Of a stretch of DNA of 24,789 bases, positions 7,334 through 15,029 are shown piece by piece; the stretch's first letter is position 1, and the number at the start of each line of letters is the position of its first letter. A program made the translations under genes and the position numbers. Origin of the DNA: a virus; the IMG/VR virus record IMGVR_UViG_3300046007_006906, positions 1-24,789 of that record, one strand, 5' to 3'. Below the pieces are notes generated by a model that searched no databases, was not told where the DNA came from, and saw nothing but the letters and a program-made list of their open reading frames with translations.

Positions 7334-7806
7334 TTTTTAGCAAAATAAAAGAACTCAAATCACAAGGATTGAAAATAGGAATCACATTCAGCACCTTTGA
7401 CATGCTGCATGCAGGCCATGTTGCTATGTTGGCAGAGGCCAAGAACCACTGCGATTATCTTATTGCCGGACTGCAAACTGATCCCACAATTGATCGTCCG
7501 GACACAAAAAACAAACCTGTGCAAAGCATTGTAGAGCGTCAGATTCAGTTGTCAGCATGCCGTTATGTTGATGAAGTTGTTGTGTATCAGACCGAACAGG
7601 ATCTAGTGGATTTGCTTTTGATTCTTCCACTAGATGTGCGTATACTGGGTGTTGAGTATGCAGGTAAATCTTTTACCGGTGACGGAGAATGCCATGCTCG
7701 TGGAATTGAACTAGTATTCAATGGTAGAGATCATAGTTTCAGTTCTAGTAGTTTGCGCAAGCGAGTGGCACAGGCCGAAACTGTCAAGGCGCTGACTCAA
7801 AAATGA
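7330..7806 (+). CDS. Cytidylyltransferase-like nucleotidyltransferase
   Basis: A 158-residue nucleotidyltransferase. GITFSTFDMLHAGHV near residue 18 contains the HxGH signature that binds the CTP/ATP phosphates, and FSSSSLRKRV near the end is the second nucleotide-binding motif. Relatives include glycerol-3-phosphate cytidylyltransferase (TagD) and the ADP-heptose synthase domain of RfaE/HldE. It would activate a phosphorylated polyol or sugar by joining it to a nucleotide, which fits the surrounding sugar genes. A possible ribosome site AAGGA lies about 9 nt before the ATG. It overlaps the following SGNH gene by 4 nt. Confidence 0.8.
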   Translation: MIFSKIKELKSQGLKIGITFSTFDMLHAGHVAMLAEAKNHCDYLIAGLQTDPTIDRPDTKNKPVQSIVERQIQLSACRYVDEVVVYQTEQDLVDLLLILPLDVRILGVEYAGKSFTGDGECHARGIELVFNGRDHSFSSSSLRKRVAQAETVKALTQK

Positions 7807-8537
7807 AACTTTACATCAATGGATGTAGCCATACTGCTGCCGCTGAAGCAGTGCTGCCACATGCATTCGCCGAAGATGACGGCGATTATCAGCATCTTGG
7901 TCGTAGACCACATCCTGAAAACTTCAAACACAGTTGGGCGACACACGTGTCTCAACAGCTCAAGACTGAACTGATCTGTGACGCAGAAAGTGCAGCCAGC
8001 AACGATCGCATTTTGAGAACCACACGACAGTGGATGGCTGACCACAGTCATGATTTGGCAGACACTGTTGTGATCATACAGTGGACTACATGGGAGCGTG
8101 AGGAGTGGTTACACGAGGGCATCTGGTATCAGGTCAATGCCAGTGGCATAGATTCAGTACCCCCTGAATTGCAAAATCGCTATCGCGAGTTTGTGGCTTC
8201 AGTAGATTGGTATACCAAGACACGCCAAGCTCATGAAAAAATCTGGGCACTGCATCAAGACCTAGTGAGTTTGGGCGTACGCCATGTGTTTTTCAACGGA
8301 CAGAGTACCTTTAGCGAACTCAGTTTGGATGAACAACACGATTGGGGTGTGAACTTTATTGAACCCTATAGTATTCAACACAGTTATGCGGCCATTCTTC
8401 GTGAAAATGGTTATGAATTTGCTAATCCTCACACCTACCATTTTGGTGCCGCTGCTCATTGCTTTTGGGCTCAATATGTGCTACAATACCTAGACACTCA
8501 CAACATTCTGGGACACCATGCGATATCTCTTGATTGA
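7803..8537 (+). CDS. SGNH-like hydrolase, second copy
   Basis: The 244-residue protein starts with LYINGCSHTAA, placing Ser9 in a GCSxT block like that of the gene at 4901-5647. SNDRI provides the Asn block and a C-terminal YHFGAAAHCFWAQYV provides the His. No signal peptide is seen. It is probably an esterase or acyl hydrolase acting on a glycan or lipid-linked substrate. It sits between a cytidylyltransferase and the exonuclease gene, overlapping the latter by 20 nt. Overall identity to the other SGNH-like protein looks low beyond the motif blocks. Confidence 0.6.
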   Translation: MKLYINGCSHTAAAEAVLPHAFAEDDGDYQHLGRRPHPENFKHSWATHVSQQLKTELICDAESAASNDRILRTTRQWMADHSHDLADTVVIIQWTTWEREEWLHEGIWYQVNASGIDSVPPELQNRYREFVASVDWYTKTRQAHEKIWALHQDLVSLGVRHVFFNGQSTFSELSLDEQHDWGVNFIEPYSIQHSYAAILRENGYEFANPHTYHFGAAAHCFWAQYVLQYLDTHNILGHHAISLD

Positions 8538-9537
8538 CACTGCCAACATGTTCTTTCGTGCTAGACACAGCGCACATCGAGCCAGTGATACTTGGACCCG
8601 ACTGGGTTTTGCCTTGCATGTGACCTTGATGGCTGCAAACAAAGTGGTACGCAAGTTCAACGCTGACCACGTGGTGTTTGCGTTGGAAGGACGTAGCTGG
8701 CGAAAGGACTTTTACGAGCCCTACAAGAAAAATCGTGCCGTGGCTCGAGCTGCCATGACCGAAGCCGAAGCCGAAGAAGATCAACTGTTTTGGCAAACCT
8801 ATGACGAACTGTGTCAGTATCTTGCCACCCGCACCAATTGCAGCGTGATACGACACGAAACAGCCGAAGCCGATGACATCATTGCTCGCTGGATCGCACT
8901 GCATCCTGGCGATCATCACACCATTGTCAGCAGCGACACAGACTTTGTGCAACTACTGGCTGAAAACGTCAATCAATACAACGGTATCACTGACGAACTA
9001 ATCACGCTGGAGGGTGTGTTTGATGCCAAGGGCAATGCTGTGATTGACAAGAAAACAAAAACAGCCAAGGCCATACCTGATCCCAAATGGTTGCTGTTTG
9101 AGAAATGCATGCGCGGCGACAGCAGCGACAATGTGTTCTCAGCGTTTCCTGGCGTGAGAACCAAGGGCACAAAAAACAAAGTAGGGCTTCAAGAAGCCTA
9201 TGAGGACCGAATCAAACGCGGTTATGCCTGGAACAATCTCATGCTTCAACGTTGGACTGATCATGAAGGCAAAGAACACCGTGTGCTGGATGATTACGAA
9301 CGCAATCGCACCTTGATTGATCTAACAGCACAGCCAGACACTATCAAGGCCGCAGTGGATCAGGCCATCCGGGCGCAAGTCAGTCATAGAGATGTGGGCC
9401 AGGTAGGCGCACACTTTTTAAAATTCTGTGGCAAGTACGATCTTGTCAAACTCAGCGAAGCAGCCGATTCAGTTGGACGCTGGCTGAATGAAACATACCA
9501 AGGAGTTCTTGATGATAGTTGCCAAACCCATAGTTGA
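8518..9537 (+). CDS. 5'-3' exonuclease / flap endonuclease (T4 RNase H-like)
   Basis: A 339-residue FEN-family nuclease. Motifs in order are LLIDTANMFFRAR (first metal Asp), FYEPYKKNR (helical arch start), EADDIIARW and SSDTDFVQL (metal acidic cluster), and GDSSDNVFSAFPG (helix-hairpin-helix region). In T4 the counterpart removes RNA primers from lagging-strand fragments and works with DNA polymerase and the single-strand binding protein. Its presence supports phage identity. It overlaps the SGNH gene, and the next gene begins within its 3' end. Confidence 0.9.
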   Translation: MRYLLIDTANMFFRARHSAHRASDTWTRLGFALHVTLMAANKVVRKFNADHVVFALEGRSWRKDFYEPYKKNRAVARAAMTEAEAEEDQLFWQTYDELCQYLATRTNCSVIRHETAEADDIIARWIALHPGDHHTIVSSDTDFVQLLAENVNQYNGITDELITLEGVFDAKGNAVIDKKTKTAKAIPDPKWLLFEKCMRGDSSDNVFSAFPGVRTKGTKNKVGLQEAYEDRIKRGYAWNNLMLQRWTDHEGKEHRVLDDYERNRTLIDLTAQPDTIKAAVDQAIRAQVSHRDVGQVGAHFLKFCGKYDLVKLSEAADSVGRWLNETYQGVLDDSCQTHS

Positions 9538-9958
9538 AAAACAGTATTGGATCTTGAAAAAAGACAACGCCAAGGTAGGCATGATTGAAGCCACCGGCGA
9601 TGAATACACCGTGAAAATTCAAGGTCAGGTCTCACGTTACAAAACCATAAAAATGGCTGGCAAGGCCGCAAACATACAGTTTGAAAAATTGCCTCGATCC
9701 AAGTCTACACCCAGCAATCAGGTATATGGATTTGCTGTGTCAGGTCGTGTGTTTAATCCAGTCTGGGACGTCAAACATCGCATACCATTGTTCACTCGCG
9801 AAAGCAAAAGCAAGAGTTGGTATGCTGCTGGTTGGTACAGTGTACAACAGCATCGACGCTGGCGAGTGGTAGAGAATCCCAAACTCATTACCTTGCAGAG
9901 ATACAAATGGCAAGGTCCGTATCATACCAAGAAAGAAGCAGATGAATCCATTTCGTGA
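9512..9958 (+). CDS. Conserved phage hypothetical protein
   Basis: 148 residues from the ATG at 9512, which has AAGGAG 6 nt upstream; an ATG at 9488 is less likely. The protein is basic, with a beta-rich first half (YWILKKDNAKVGMIEATGDE, YTVKIQGQVSRYKTIKMAG) and a second half holding VYGFAVSGRVFNPVWDVK and WYAAGWYSV. No known catalytic motif is seen; similar unnamed proteins occur in T4-like phages of aquatic bacteria. It overlaps the exonuclease gene upstream and the MazG-like gene downstream. Confidence 0.7.
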   Translation: MIVAKPIVEKQYWILKKDNAKVGMIEATGDEYTVKIQGQVSRYKTIKMAGKAANIQFEKLPRSKSTPSNQVYGFAVSGRVFNPVWDVKHRIPLFTRESKSKSWYAAGWYSVQQHRRWRVVENPKLITLQRYKWQGPYHTKKEADESIS

Positions 9959-10295
9959 TCAAGAAAAGTTTATGCGAGCTTGCGACCAAACCGTGGGCGA
10001 GTTCAATGAAAAACAATATCAGATGTACTGCAATCTCATTGCCGAAGAATTTGATGAACTTGTGGCCAGCAAAACCAAGGTTGATGATCTAGATGCCCTG
10101 ATTGACATCTTGGTTGTCACAATTGGCGCTATCCATAGTCTTGGTGTTGATGCTGAAGGTGCCTGGCGAGAAGTCATGAATTCAAACTTTGCCAAGATTG
10201 ATCGAGAAACCGGCAAAGTGCGCAAACGCGAAGATGGCAAGGTGCTGAAGCCACTGGGCTGGACAGCGCCCAATCTTGAGCCTTACGTGAAATAA
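9942..10295 (+). CDS. MazG/HisE-like pyrophosphohydrolase
   Basis: A 117-residue all-alpha NTP pyrophosphohydrolase relative. IAEEFDEL supplies the EExxE-type metal site and DDLDALIDILVVTIG the second acidic helix. The tail (AKIDRETGKVRKREDGKVLKP) matches phage phosphoribosyl-ATP pyrophosphatase-like proteins. It probably hydrolyses a nucleotide triphosphate to the monophosphate. It differs clearly from the MazG-like protein at 1474-1770, so the window holds two types. Confidence 0.75.
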   Translation: MNPFRDQEKFMRACDQTVGEFNEKQYQMYCNLIAEEFDELVASKTKVDDLDALIDILVVTIGAIHSLGVDAEGAWREVMNSNFAKIDRETGKVRKREDGKVLKPLGWTAPNLEPYVK

Positions 10296-10296
10296 C

Positions 10297-10512
10297 ATGA
10301 GTCTGCACATCAACCGATTCATTGACAATCTCAAAGCTCACGAAGCTCGTGGGCAAAAAGATTTCCACATGAGCATGCGTGATGCCAAAGATCTGCATGC
10401 TGATATCACCAAACTGCTGTTGGCACTGCAAGAACTTGCGCAACAGCGTCAACAAGCACGTGACGAAATCGTAACTGTTGAATTGAGCGGCGGCAGTTTC
10501 AAATCTGACTAG
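10297..10512 (+). CDS. Small helical hypothetical protein
   Basis: 71 residues starting 1 nt after the previous stop. The sequence is largely helical, with heptad-like leucines in ADITKLLLALQELAQQRQQA that could form a coiled coil, then a short tail (VELSGGSFKSD). No enzyme motif. I recall similar short coiled proteins in T4-like phages; function unknown. Confidence 0.65.
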   Translation: MSLHINRFIDNLKAHEARGQKDFHMSMRDAKDLHADITKLLLALQELAQQRQQARDEIVTVELSGGSFKSD

Positions 10513-10519
10513 ATTATGA

Positions 10520-10537
10520 CATAAATAATCATAGGAG
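10520..10537 (+). promoter_or_regulatory. T4-late-like promoter motif and ribosome site
   Basis: CATAAATA at 10520-10527 differs from the T4 late consensus TATAAATA at one base. GGAG at 10534-10537 follows, 6 nt before the ATG at 10544. The motif lies in a 28-nt intergenic gap, where a promoter is plausible. Confidence 0.45.
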
Positions 10538-10543
10538 ATAATG

Positions 10544-10840
10544 ATGTCTAGACCCAAGCCCACAGTGTTGATCGAACACACCAACAAGCAGACCTATAAG
10601 ACCGAACAGGTCTTGGCGAGCGAAGGTGTATGGGCAGTGTTCTACGACAACAAGCCAATCAATCTCAAGACCAGCAATCTCTTGACACAATACCCCGGAC
10701 CCAAATACAAAAAGGTCAGCTTTAGCAATCCAGGACATGCTCGTAATCTTGCTCGCAAACTCAACACACAATTTCGCACAGACAAATTCACTGTGGTATT
10801 GTTGACACAGGGTGCGCAAGTTTACCCTGATGCTGGATAG
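10544..10840 (+). CDS. Small basic hypothetical protein
   Basis: 98 residues from the ATG at 10544, preferred to the adjacent ATG at 10541 because of its spacing from GGAG. Predicted beta strands in the first half (VLIEHTNKQTYKTEQV, VWAVFYDNKPINLK) are followed by a lysine- and arginine-rich helix (HARNLARKLNTQF) and FTVVLLTQGAQVY. It has a candidate late promoter upstream and overlaps the following gene. Unknown function. Confidence 0.65.
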   Translation: MSRPKPTVLIEHTNKQTYKTEQVLASEGVWAVFYDNKPINLKTSNLLTQYPGPKYKKVSFSNPGHARNLARKLNTQFRTDKFTVVLLTQGAQVYPDAG

Positions 10841-11195
10841 ATATCAACTCACTCAACAGGTGTGGCTACGCCTTCCTGAAGACATTAGACCATCGCTGAA
10901 ACAGGCCATGAAAACCTGGTGGCGTGATGTAAGGTTAGGTCATACCGGAATGCGATTGACTGATCAGGGCCATGAATCATTTCAGCAAGCCGGCTTGGTT
11001 AGTTACAGTTTTGATGCGCCTGATGTGTACTATCCCGGACGACTGCTGTTGTTGAATCAAAAATTGAATTGTGCTTACTACGTACGAGCACGTCATCAAC
11101 AAACACGATTGACCCTGTATGGTGAAGAAATGGCCATAGTGTGTGCTCTATACAATGACTGGCCAAAATTTGTGCAATACCTACAGAAACTCTAA
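10830..11195 (+). CDS. Conserved phage hypothetical protein
   Basis: 121 residues from the ATG at 10830, which overlaps the previous stop; an upstream GTG at 10812 is an alternative. The region VWLRLPEDIRPSLKQAMKTW is followed by MRLTDQGHESFQQAGLVSY and a beta-rich end. No recognised catalytic residues. Its stop overlaps by 4 nt the stop of the minus-strand gene at 11192-12304, so the two are convergent with no terminator between them. Confidence 0.65.
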   Translation: MLDRYQLTQQVWLRLPEDIRPSLKQAMKTWWRDVRLGHTGMRLTDQGHESFQQAGLVSYSFDAPDVYYPGRLLLLNQKLNCAYYVRARHQQTRLTLYGEEMAIVCALYNDWPKFVQYLQKL

Positions 11196-12304
11196 CCCCA
11201 ACGTTGCCTTGTTTCGTCAGGATCGTGATTGTGTTTGCTTTTGTTACCAATTAGCTCTCCCAGTAGTTGATAGTCAGCTAGACATCTAAATCTAAATCCC
11301 TCGGCAATCATCAAAAGATACCGTTGTTCACGTTCACTGTATTGTTTGATCTTGTTGACCATGTTGTTCAAAAATACATTTTGCTCAATCAATCTAATGT
11401 TGTGTTGAAATCTATCATGATTGCGTTCAATGAAATCTTTGGCTGCTGTAAAATCTCGCAAAAGATCTAGATTTTTTTGCACAGCATAGTAGGCACGATC
11501 ATAGGGATCACTCATGCTTTCGTAGCTGTGGTCTATGATATCATCAAACACATCAAAGCCAAGATCGCGCAGCGATTGCGGAATGCGCCAACCACCTACC
11601 CAAATTGGCAAAGTGCCACCGTACATGGACATGATGGTTTTTTCAGTTTTCAATGTCTCGCGCTCATAGAAACTGGGTTCGGTGATTAGGCTTACACAGC
11701 TGGGTTCAAAAATGTTTTGTTTCAGCAGGTTGACATAGTTTTCAAAATTTTTCACTGACCCATACTGCAATCCGCGTCCCAGGAGACGTTCTGTGCCAAC
11801 ACTGAGATAGTGTCCTGGGATGTCAACTTCGGTCTCCAGGATGATTTTTTTGTACTCTGCGTTGCTGGTTCGACGAGCCATGGTGTCACGACTGATTTGT
11901 ATGTCTTGCCAGCACAGAGTGTAACAATAATTCTCCAGTTTGAAATGTTTGATCAACAGCAACAAGAACTCTCGATTGTGTCTGGGTTTGTTGATCATGA
12001 AATTGAAGTTGAAAGTTTTATTGCTCCAGTCTGGCACTATGTTGGCCGAGGCAAATTCTTTGCTTTCAGCTGACAACAAGATTGGCAAATACAAAGTATT
12101 GTAGGCACTGAGTTCGTCTTCGTGATTCATATGGTCAAACACCACCAAGTGCTCACGAGGATCACAGGCGCTGTTTTCCAGCAGAGTCTTGACATGAAAG
12201 CACTGTTGTTCCTCATCATAGTGATGATCGCTCACATAGATGATCTCGGGTTTGGTCAGTATTTCGCCGCCGTAGCGATATGTAGGTCCAAAAATTTCTA
12301 TCAT
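11192..12304 (-). CDS. Glycosyltransferase-like protein, paralogue A
   Basis: The 370-residue protein has a C-terminal region that in phages is usually annotated as glycosyltransferase-like: SLITEPSFYERETLKTEKT, then PIWVGGW, then LRDLGFDVFDDIIDHSYE near residue 265. The order E-K-T, a small hydrophobic strand and G-F-D-V resembles the donor-binding half of GT10 (FucT-like) enzymes; this is inference from pattern only. FNFMINKPRHNR in the middle fits a GT-B N-terminal domain. A paralogue lies at 15029-16024. A divergent late-type promoter sits just upstream; no Shine-Dalgarno is evident. Confidence 0.6.
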   Translation of the reverse strand: MIEIFGPTYRYGGEILTKPEIIYVSDHHYDEEQQCFHVKTLLENSACDPREHLVVFDHMNHEDELSAYNTLYLPILLSAESKEFASANIVPDWSNKTFNFNFMINKPRHNREFLLLLIKHFKLENYCYTLCWQDIQISRDTMARRTSNAEYKKIILETEVDIPGHYLSVGTERLLGRGLQYGSVKNFENYVNLLKQNIFEPSCVSLITEPSFYERETLKTEKTIMSMYGGTLPIWVGGWRIPQSLRDLGFDVFDDIIDHSYESMSDPYDRAYYAVQKNLDLLRDFTAAKDFIERNHDRFQHNIRLIEQNVFLNNMVNKIKQYSEREQRYLLMIAEGFRFRCLADYQLLGELIGNKSKHNHDPDETRQRWG

Positions 12305-12332
12305 ATAAATATTTTATACGCCGTTATTTATG
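12304..12332. promoter_or_regulatory. Divergent T4-late-type promoter pair
   Basis: The exact T4 late consensus TATAAATA occurs on the plus strand at 12304-12311, 18 nt before the ATG at 12330. On the minus strand CATAAATA reads from 12332 to 12325, 20 nt before the minus ATG at 12304. The two motifs face apart and share about 29 nt. Each start codon lies at the edge of the other gene's motif, so both leaders would be very short. Confidence 0.6.
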
Positions 12333-13040
12333 TACTGGAACAATCCTCTAATTTCACTTTGCTGGCTCGGCTCACAGGATCCTGTGGCAGAAATGCACCA
12401 CACAGGCACACATTGCCTGTTTTGGAATCCCTGTTTTGATTTTCGATCCGTACACACAGAGTACACACTGATTGATTTTTGCCACAGGCTCAATTCCATG
12501 CTTGACGCCTGGGGAGTGGCTGCTCTTGATCAAGACAACCGTGTGCTGCCTGGCAATCAATATGCTTTCACCAACATGGTCAAGTTCAACATCTGGGTGG
12601 CAGATTTACGACAGCGTGGTAATATCAAGCCTTGGTTGATTCAGGATCAGGGCAATGGCAGTTACTCAGCAGGCACTGGTGACAGTAGGTTAAAGTGTTT
12701 GGAAGTCATCCCTGAAATCACACACGTTGAAGCATTCATCAGTACTCGGTCCGACAGGGCACATCTTTACCAAGATCTAGAACCAGTGACCACGCTTGAT
12801 CAATTTGCTCGTTTGTGCCAGGCCCAGGACAACGACAGATTCATGTTCAGAATGACTGACAGTGCTGCGCCCTACGGTGTGTACTGGTACGAACATCAGA
12901 ACTCACGCACTCAATCAGTCACACCCAGCGACGACGAAGCATTGATGATGTTGAGAAATTACCTAAATCAAAATCCCAATACCAGAGCCAGTACAGACTG
13001 GTTTGGTACTGCCATTGACTGGGATAGTTACAGACTGTAG
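12330..13040 (+). CDS. ParB/sulfiredoxin-like domain protein A
   Basis: A 236-residue protein of no named family. The centre reads IKPWLIQDQGNGSY, then GTGDSRLKCLEVIP, then VEAFIST, the spacing of the ParB/sulfiredoxin fold (K-P-hydrophobics, Y, G-[DE]-x-R, V-x-hydrophobic). In ParB proteins that Arg motif binds CTP or phosphate; other members are nucleases, kinases or regulators. The C-terminal 90 residues (RFMFRMTDSAAPYGVYW...) are unclassified. The protein at 17592-18242 has the same order of elements. Expression is probably late from TATAAATA. The 3' end overlaps the convergent 2OG oxygenase gene by 13 nt. The domain call is tentative. Confidence 0.5.
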   Translation: MYWNNPLISLCWLGSQDPVAEMHHTGTHCLFWNPCFDFRSVHTEYTLIDFCHRLNSMLDAWGVAALDQDNRVLPGNQYAFTNMVKFNIWVADLRQRGNIKPWLIQDQGNGSYSAGTGDSRLKCLEVIPEITHVEAFISTRSDRAHLYQDLEPVTTLDQFARLCQAQDNDRFMFRMTDSAAPYGVYWYEHQNSRTQSVTPSDDEALMMLRNYLNQNPNTRASTDWFGTAIDWDSYRL

Positions 13041-13582
13041 GTCCAATAATTGATCTGCAGACATCTGCGCACCTGTTCAAACGTGGTGCGTGGGTAGCTG
13101 TGTATGGTATCAGCTGCCGGTACAAAAAAGAAACAACGATTGTCTTTGCTTTCTACCCGGGATCCATCCGACAATGCTGTGCCCGGATACAGTTGTTCAT
13201 GATCAGTGTAAATCAACGCAGTGAGTCGTTTTTCGGGTTGATCTGGATGTAGGTCAAGATAAAATTCTCCAATGTCGCTGACCACTTCCACACGCGGAAA
13301 CAATTTACTGTAATCAAGTCCGGTAAAATGTTCGAAGTATTGTCGATAAAAACCGTGATGTAGACTTTGCCAAAGCGCATAAAGATTGGGGTACACATCA
13401 CTGTGTTCGTGATTGATAAACAGGCGACCGCTGCCAACACGTCGACCAGGAATGTTTTGCGTGACATTGTGTTGCACAGACTTGAGTTCGCGCAAACAGT
13501 CTGCGGTTAGAAAATCATCCACGATCCAGTGACACCAGGGATCAAGTTTTTTCGCAGTAGTGGAGAAAAGTCTGTTGTGCAA
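13028..13582 (-). CDS. 2OG-Fe(II) oxygenase-like protein
   Basis: The C-terminal half shows the 2OG-Fe(II) dioxygenase pattern: FYLDLHPDQPEK with HxD, then TIHSYP as the distal His, then RRCLQINYWT whose Arg would bind 2-oxoglutarate. Such phage enzymes hydroxylate proteins, sugars or nucleobases; the substrate is unknown. The start is uncertain. ATGs at 13666, 13657 and 13651 would overlap the upstream asparagine synthetase gene by about 110-125 nt, so the TTG at 13582 (184 residues, 41-nt overlap) is listed. It is the last gene of a minus-strand operon. Confidence 0.6.
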   Translation of the reverse strand: MHNRLFSTTAKKLDPWCHWIVDDFLTADCLRELKSVQHNVTQNIPGRRVGSGRLFINHEHSDVYPNLYALWQSLHHGFYRQYFEHFTGLDYSKLFPRVEVVSDIGEFYLDLHPDQPEKRLTALIYTDHEQLYPGTALSDGSRVESKDNRCFFFVPAADTIHSYPRTTFEQVRRCLQINYWTYSL

Positions 13583-15029
13583 TTTGAATCCAATCTTGAT
13601 GGCGATCCCCAGTTGACTGAATTTCAACCGGTAACCATGCAGCACTGTCATTGGCATGACCTGCAAAACCCATTTTGGGCAAAATTTCTTTGTTGGGACG
13701 GCCGCGGCGCCATAGGTGTTTGAGCACAGGTTTGGACTCAGCAGCTACCTTGAGATGCCAAGGCAAATTCAGTGCAAACTTCATGACATGTTGGTGCATG
13801 AACGGGTTGCGTACTTCTATGCCCCAGGCACCGGCAATGCGATCTTGACCAGGTGCATCCATGCCCACGACCTGATACCAATAATCCATTAACAGTGTGG
13901 CCTGCCTGGCGTCACCGTGATAGCTGTCCAGGCACTGTGACCACAATTGGTCATGGTCGTTGCTGCTGTAGGGACTGTGGCTGCCGTGACTGTCATACAC
14001 AAGGTCACGATAGACATCATAGCCACCAAACAATTCATCAGCACCCAGTCCGGTAAAAAGCACTCGAGTGCCACAGGCCTTGGCCACTGCCCATTTACCC
14101 ACAAAACTCCATGACTGTGCTGGCATGCGTGTGTTGGACACAAGCTCTTGATACAATTGAGCCCACTGTTTGGGACCAATGTCAATCATGGTCAGCTTGA
14201 TGAGTTGACTGGACGACAGATATTCACGGGCACAAGTGACCACAGGATCCTTGCCTGTCATGTTGATGGCCACAAGTTCAAGATCAGGCATGGCATCTAG
14301 AATCACAGTGCTGTCAACCCCGGCACTGTAACTGAGTGAAGCAGCACAGTTGGGTTGGATTTCGCGGCACACTTGACGCCATATGCTATCAAATTCTTCC
14401 TGTGCTTGTGCTGGAGTCATGTGGTTGGGCCTGATCCAGGACCACACAGAATCTATGGTGATCTGAGCCACACCGTCGCGATAGAGTTGGCCTGGTGTTA
14501 TTCTCTCAATGCCATGCCAAGGCGTTTTACTCAGCAGAGTCCAGCACTTGTTGGCATAGAGCACCGAGTCAACACGTGGTTGTATGTAGGCTAGAATTGC
14601 AGTGACTTCGCTGGACACAATCAAGATATCTTGATCCTGATACTGATACAGCACACGTTCACCTTGCGGATCAGTAGCATAGGTAAATGATCCGCTGTTG
14701 TACAACGCCCAGGCCCAGGGTCCGGTGAAATCTCTAAAGCGATACAAATCGTCGCGAGCAGCCTGGTATGCCACATCAATGTCACTAGCAGCAGGTCCAA
14801 ACTGTTGGTAGTTGTAGATTTCGCCGTTGAAGGCAAAGAAGTCGTCGCGATGAGTGTGATAGAAACTGTCACTGCCTGTGATGTGCAACACTGTTTGCGC
14901 AATGAATGTGCGATCAGTGTAGTGATATCTGGAAAAATCAGGACCGCGTGATTTTATGGTTTCCAGTGCCTCAAGATGTTTGGTCAATGCAATTGGCTGT
15001 TTGCTACGGACCAACAGTATTCCACACAT
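13542..15029 (-). CDS. asnB: Asparagine synthetase (glutamine-hydrolysing)
   Basis: 495 residues starting at MCGILLV, the required N-terminal Cys of class II glutamine amidotransferases. The longer frame back to 15209 would bury this Cys and overlap the upstream gene by 180 nt. The amidotransferase half has SRGPD and FNGEIYNY. The synthetase half has the ATP-pyrophosphatase loop SYSAGVDST (the family usually has SGGxDS, so one Gly is Ala), LFTGLGADELFGGY, and EVRNPFMHQH. It makes asparagine, or amidates another carboxylate; homologues in capsule and O-antigen loci are thought to amidate sugars, which fits the glycosyltransferase-like gene directly upstream (TAATG overlap). Confidence 0.88.
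   Translation of the reverse strand: MCGILLVRSKQPIALTKHLEALETIKSRGPDFSRYHYTDRTFIAQTVLHITGSDSFYHTHRDDFFAFNGEIYNYQQFGPAASDIDVAYQAARDDLYRFRDFTGPWAWALYNSGSFTYATDPQGERVLYQYQDQDILIVSSEVTAILAYIQPRVDSVLYANKCWTLLSKTPWHGIERITPGQLYRDGVAQITIDSVWSWIRPNHMTPAQAQEEFDSIWRQVCREIQPNCAASLSYSAGVDSTVILDAMPDLELVAINMTGKDPVVTCAREYLSSSQLIKLTMIDIGPKQWAQLYQELVSNTRMPAQSWSFVGKWAVAKACGTRVLFTGLGADELFGGYDVYRDLVYDSHGSHSPYSSNDHDQLWSQCLDSYHGDARQATLLMDYWYQVVGMDAPGQDRIAGAWGIEVRNPFMHQHVMKFALNLPWHLKVAAESKPVLKHLWRRGRPNKEILPKMGFAGHANDSAAWLPVEIQSTGDRHQDWIQIAQQTFLHYCEKT

Noticed and set aside
11920-11926. TGTAACA as a further Pho half-site
   Set aside because: It is a single copy inside a coding region with no partner 11 nt away.
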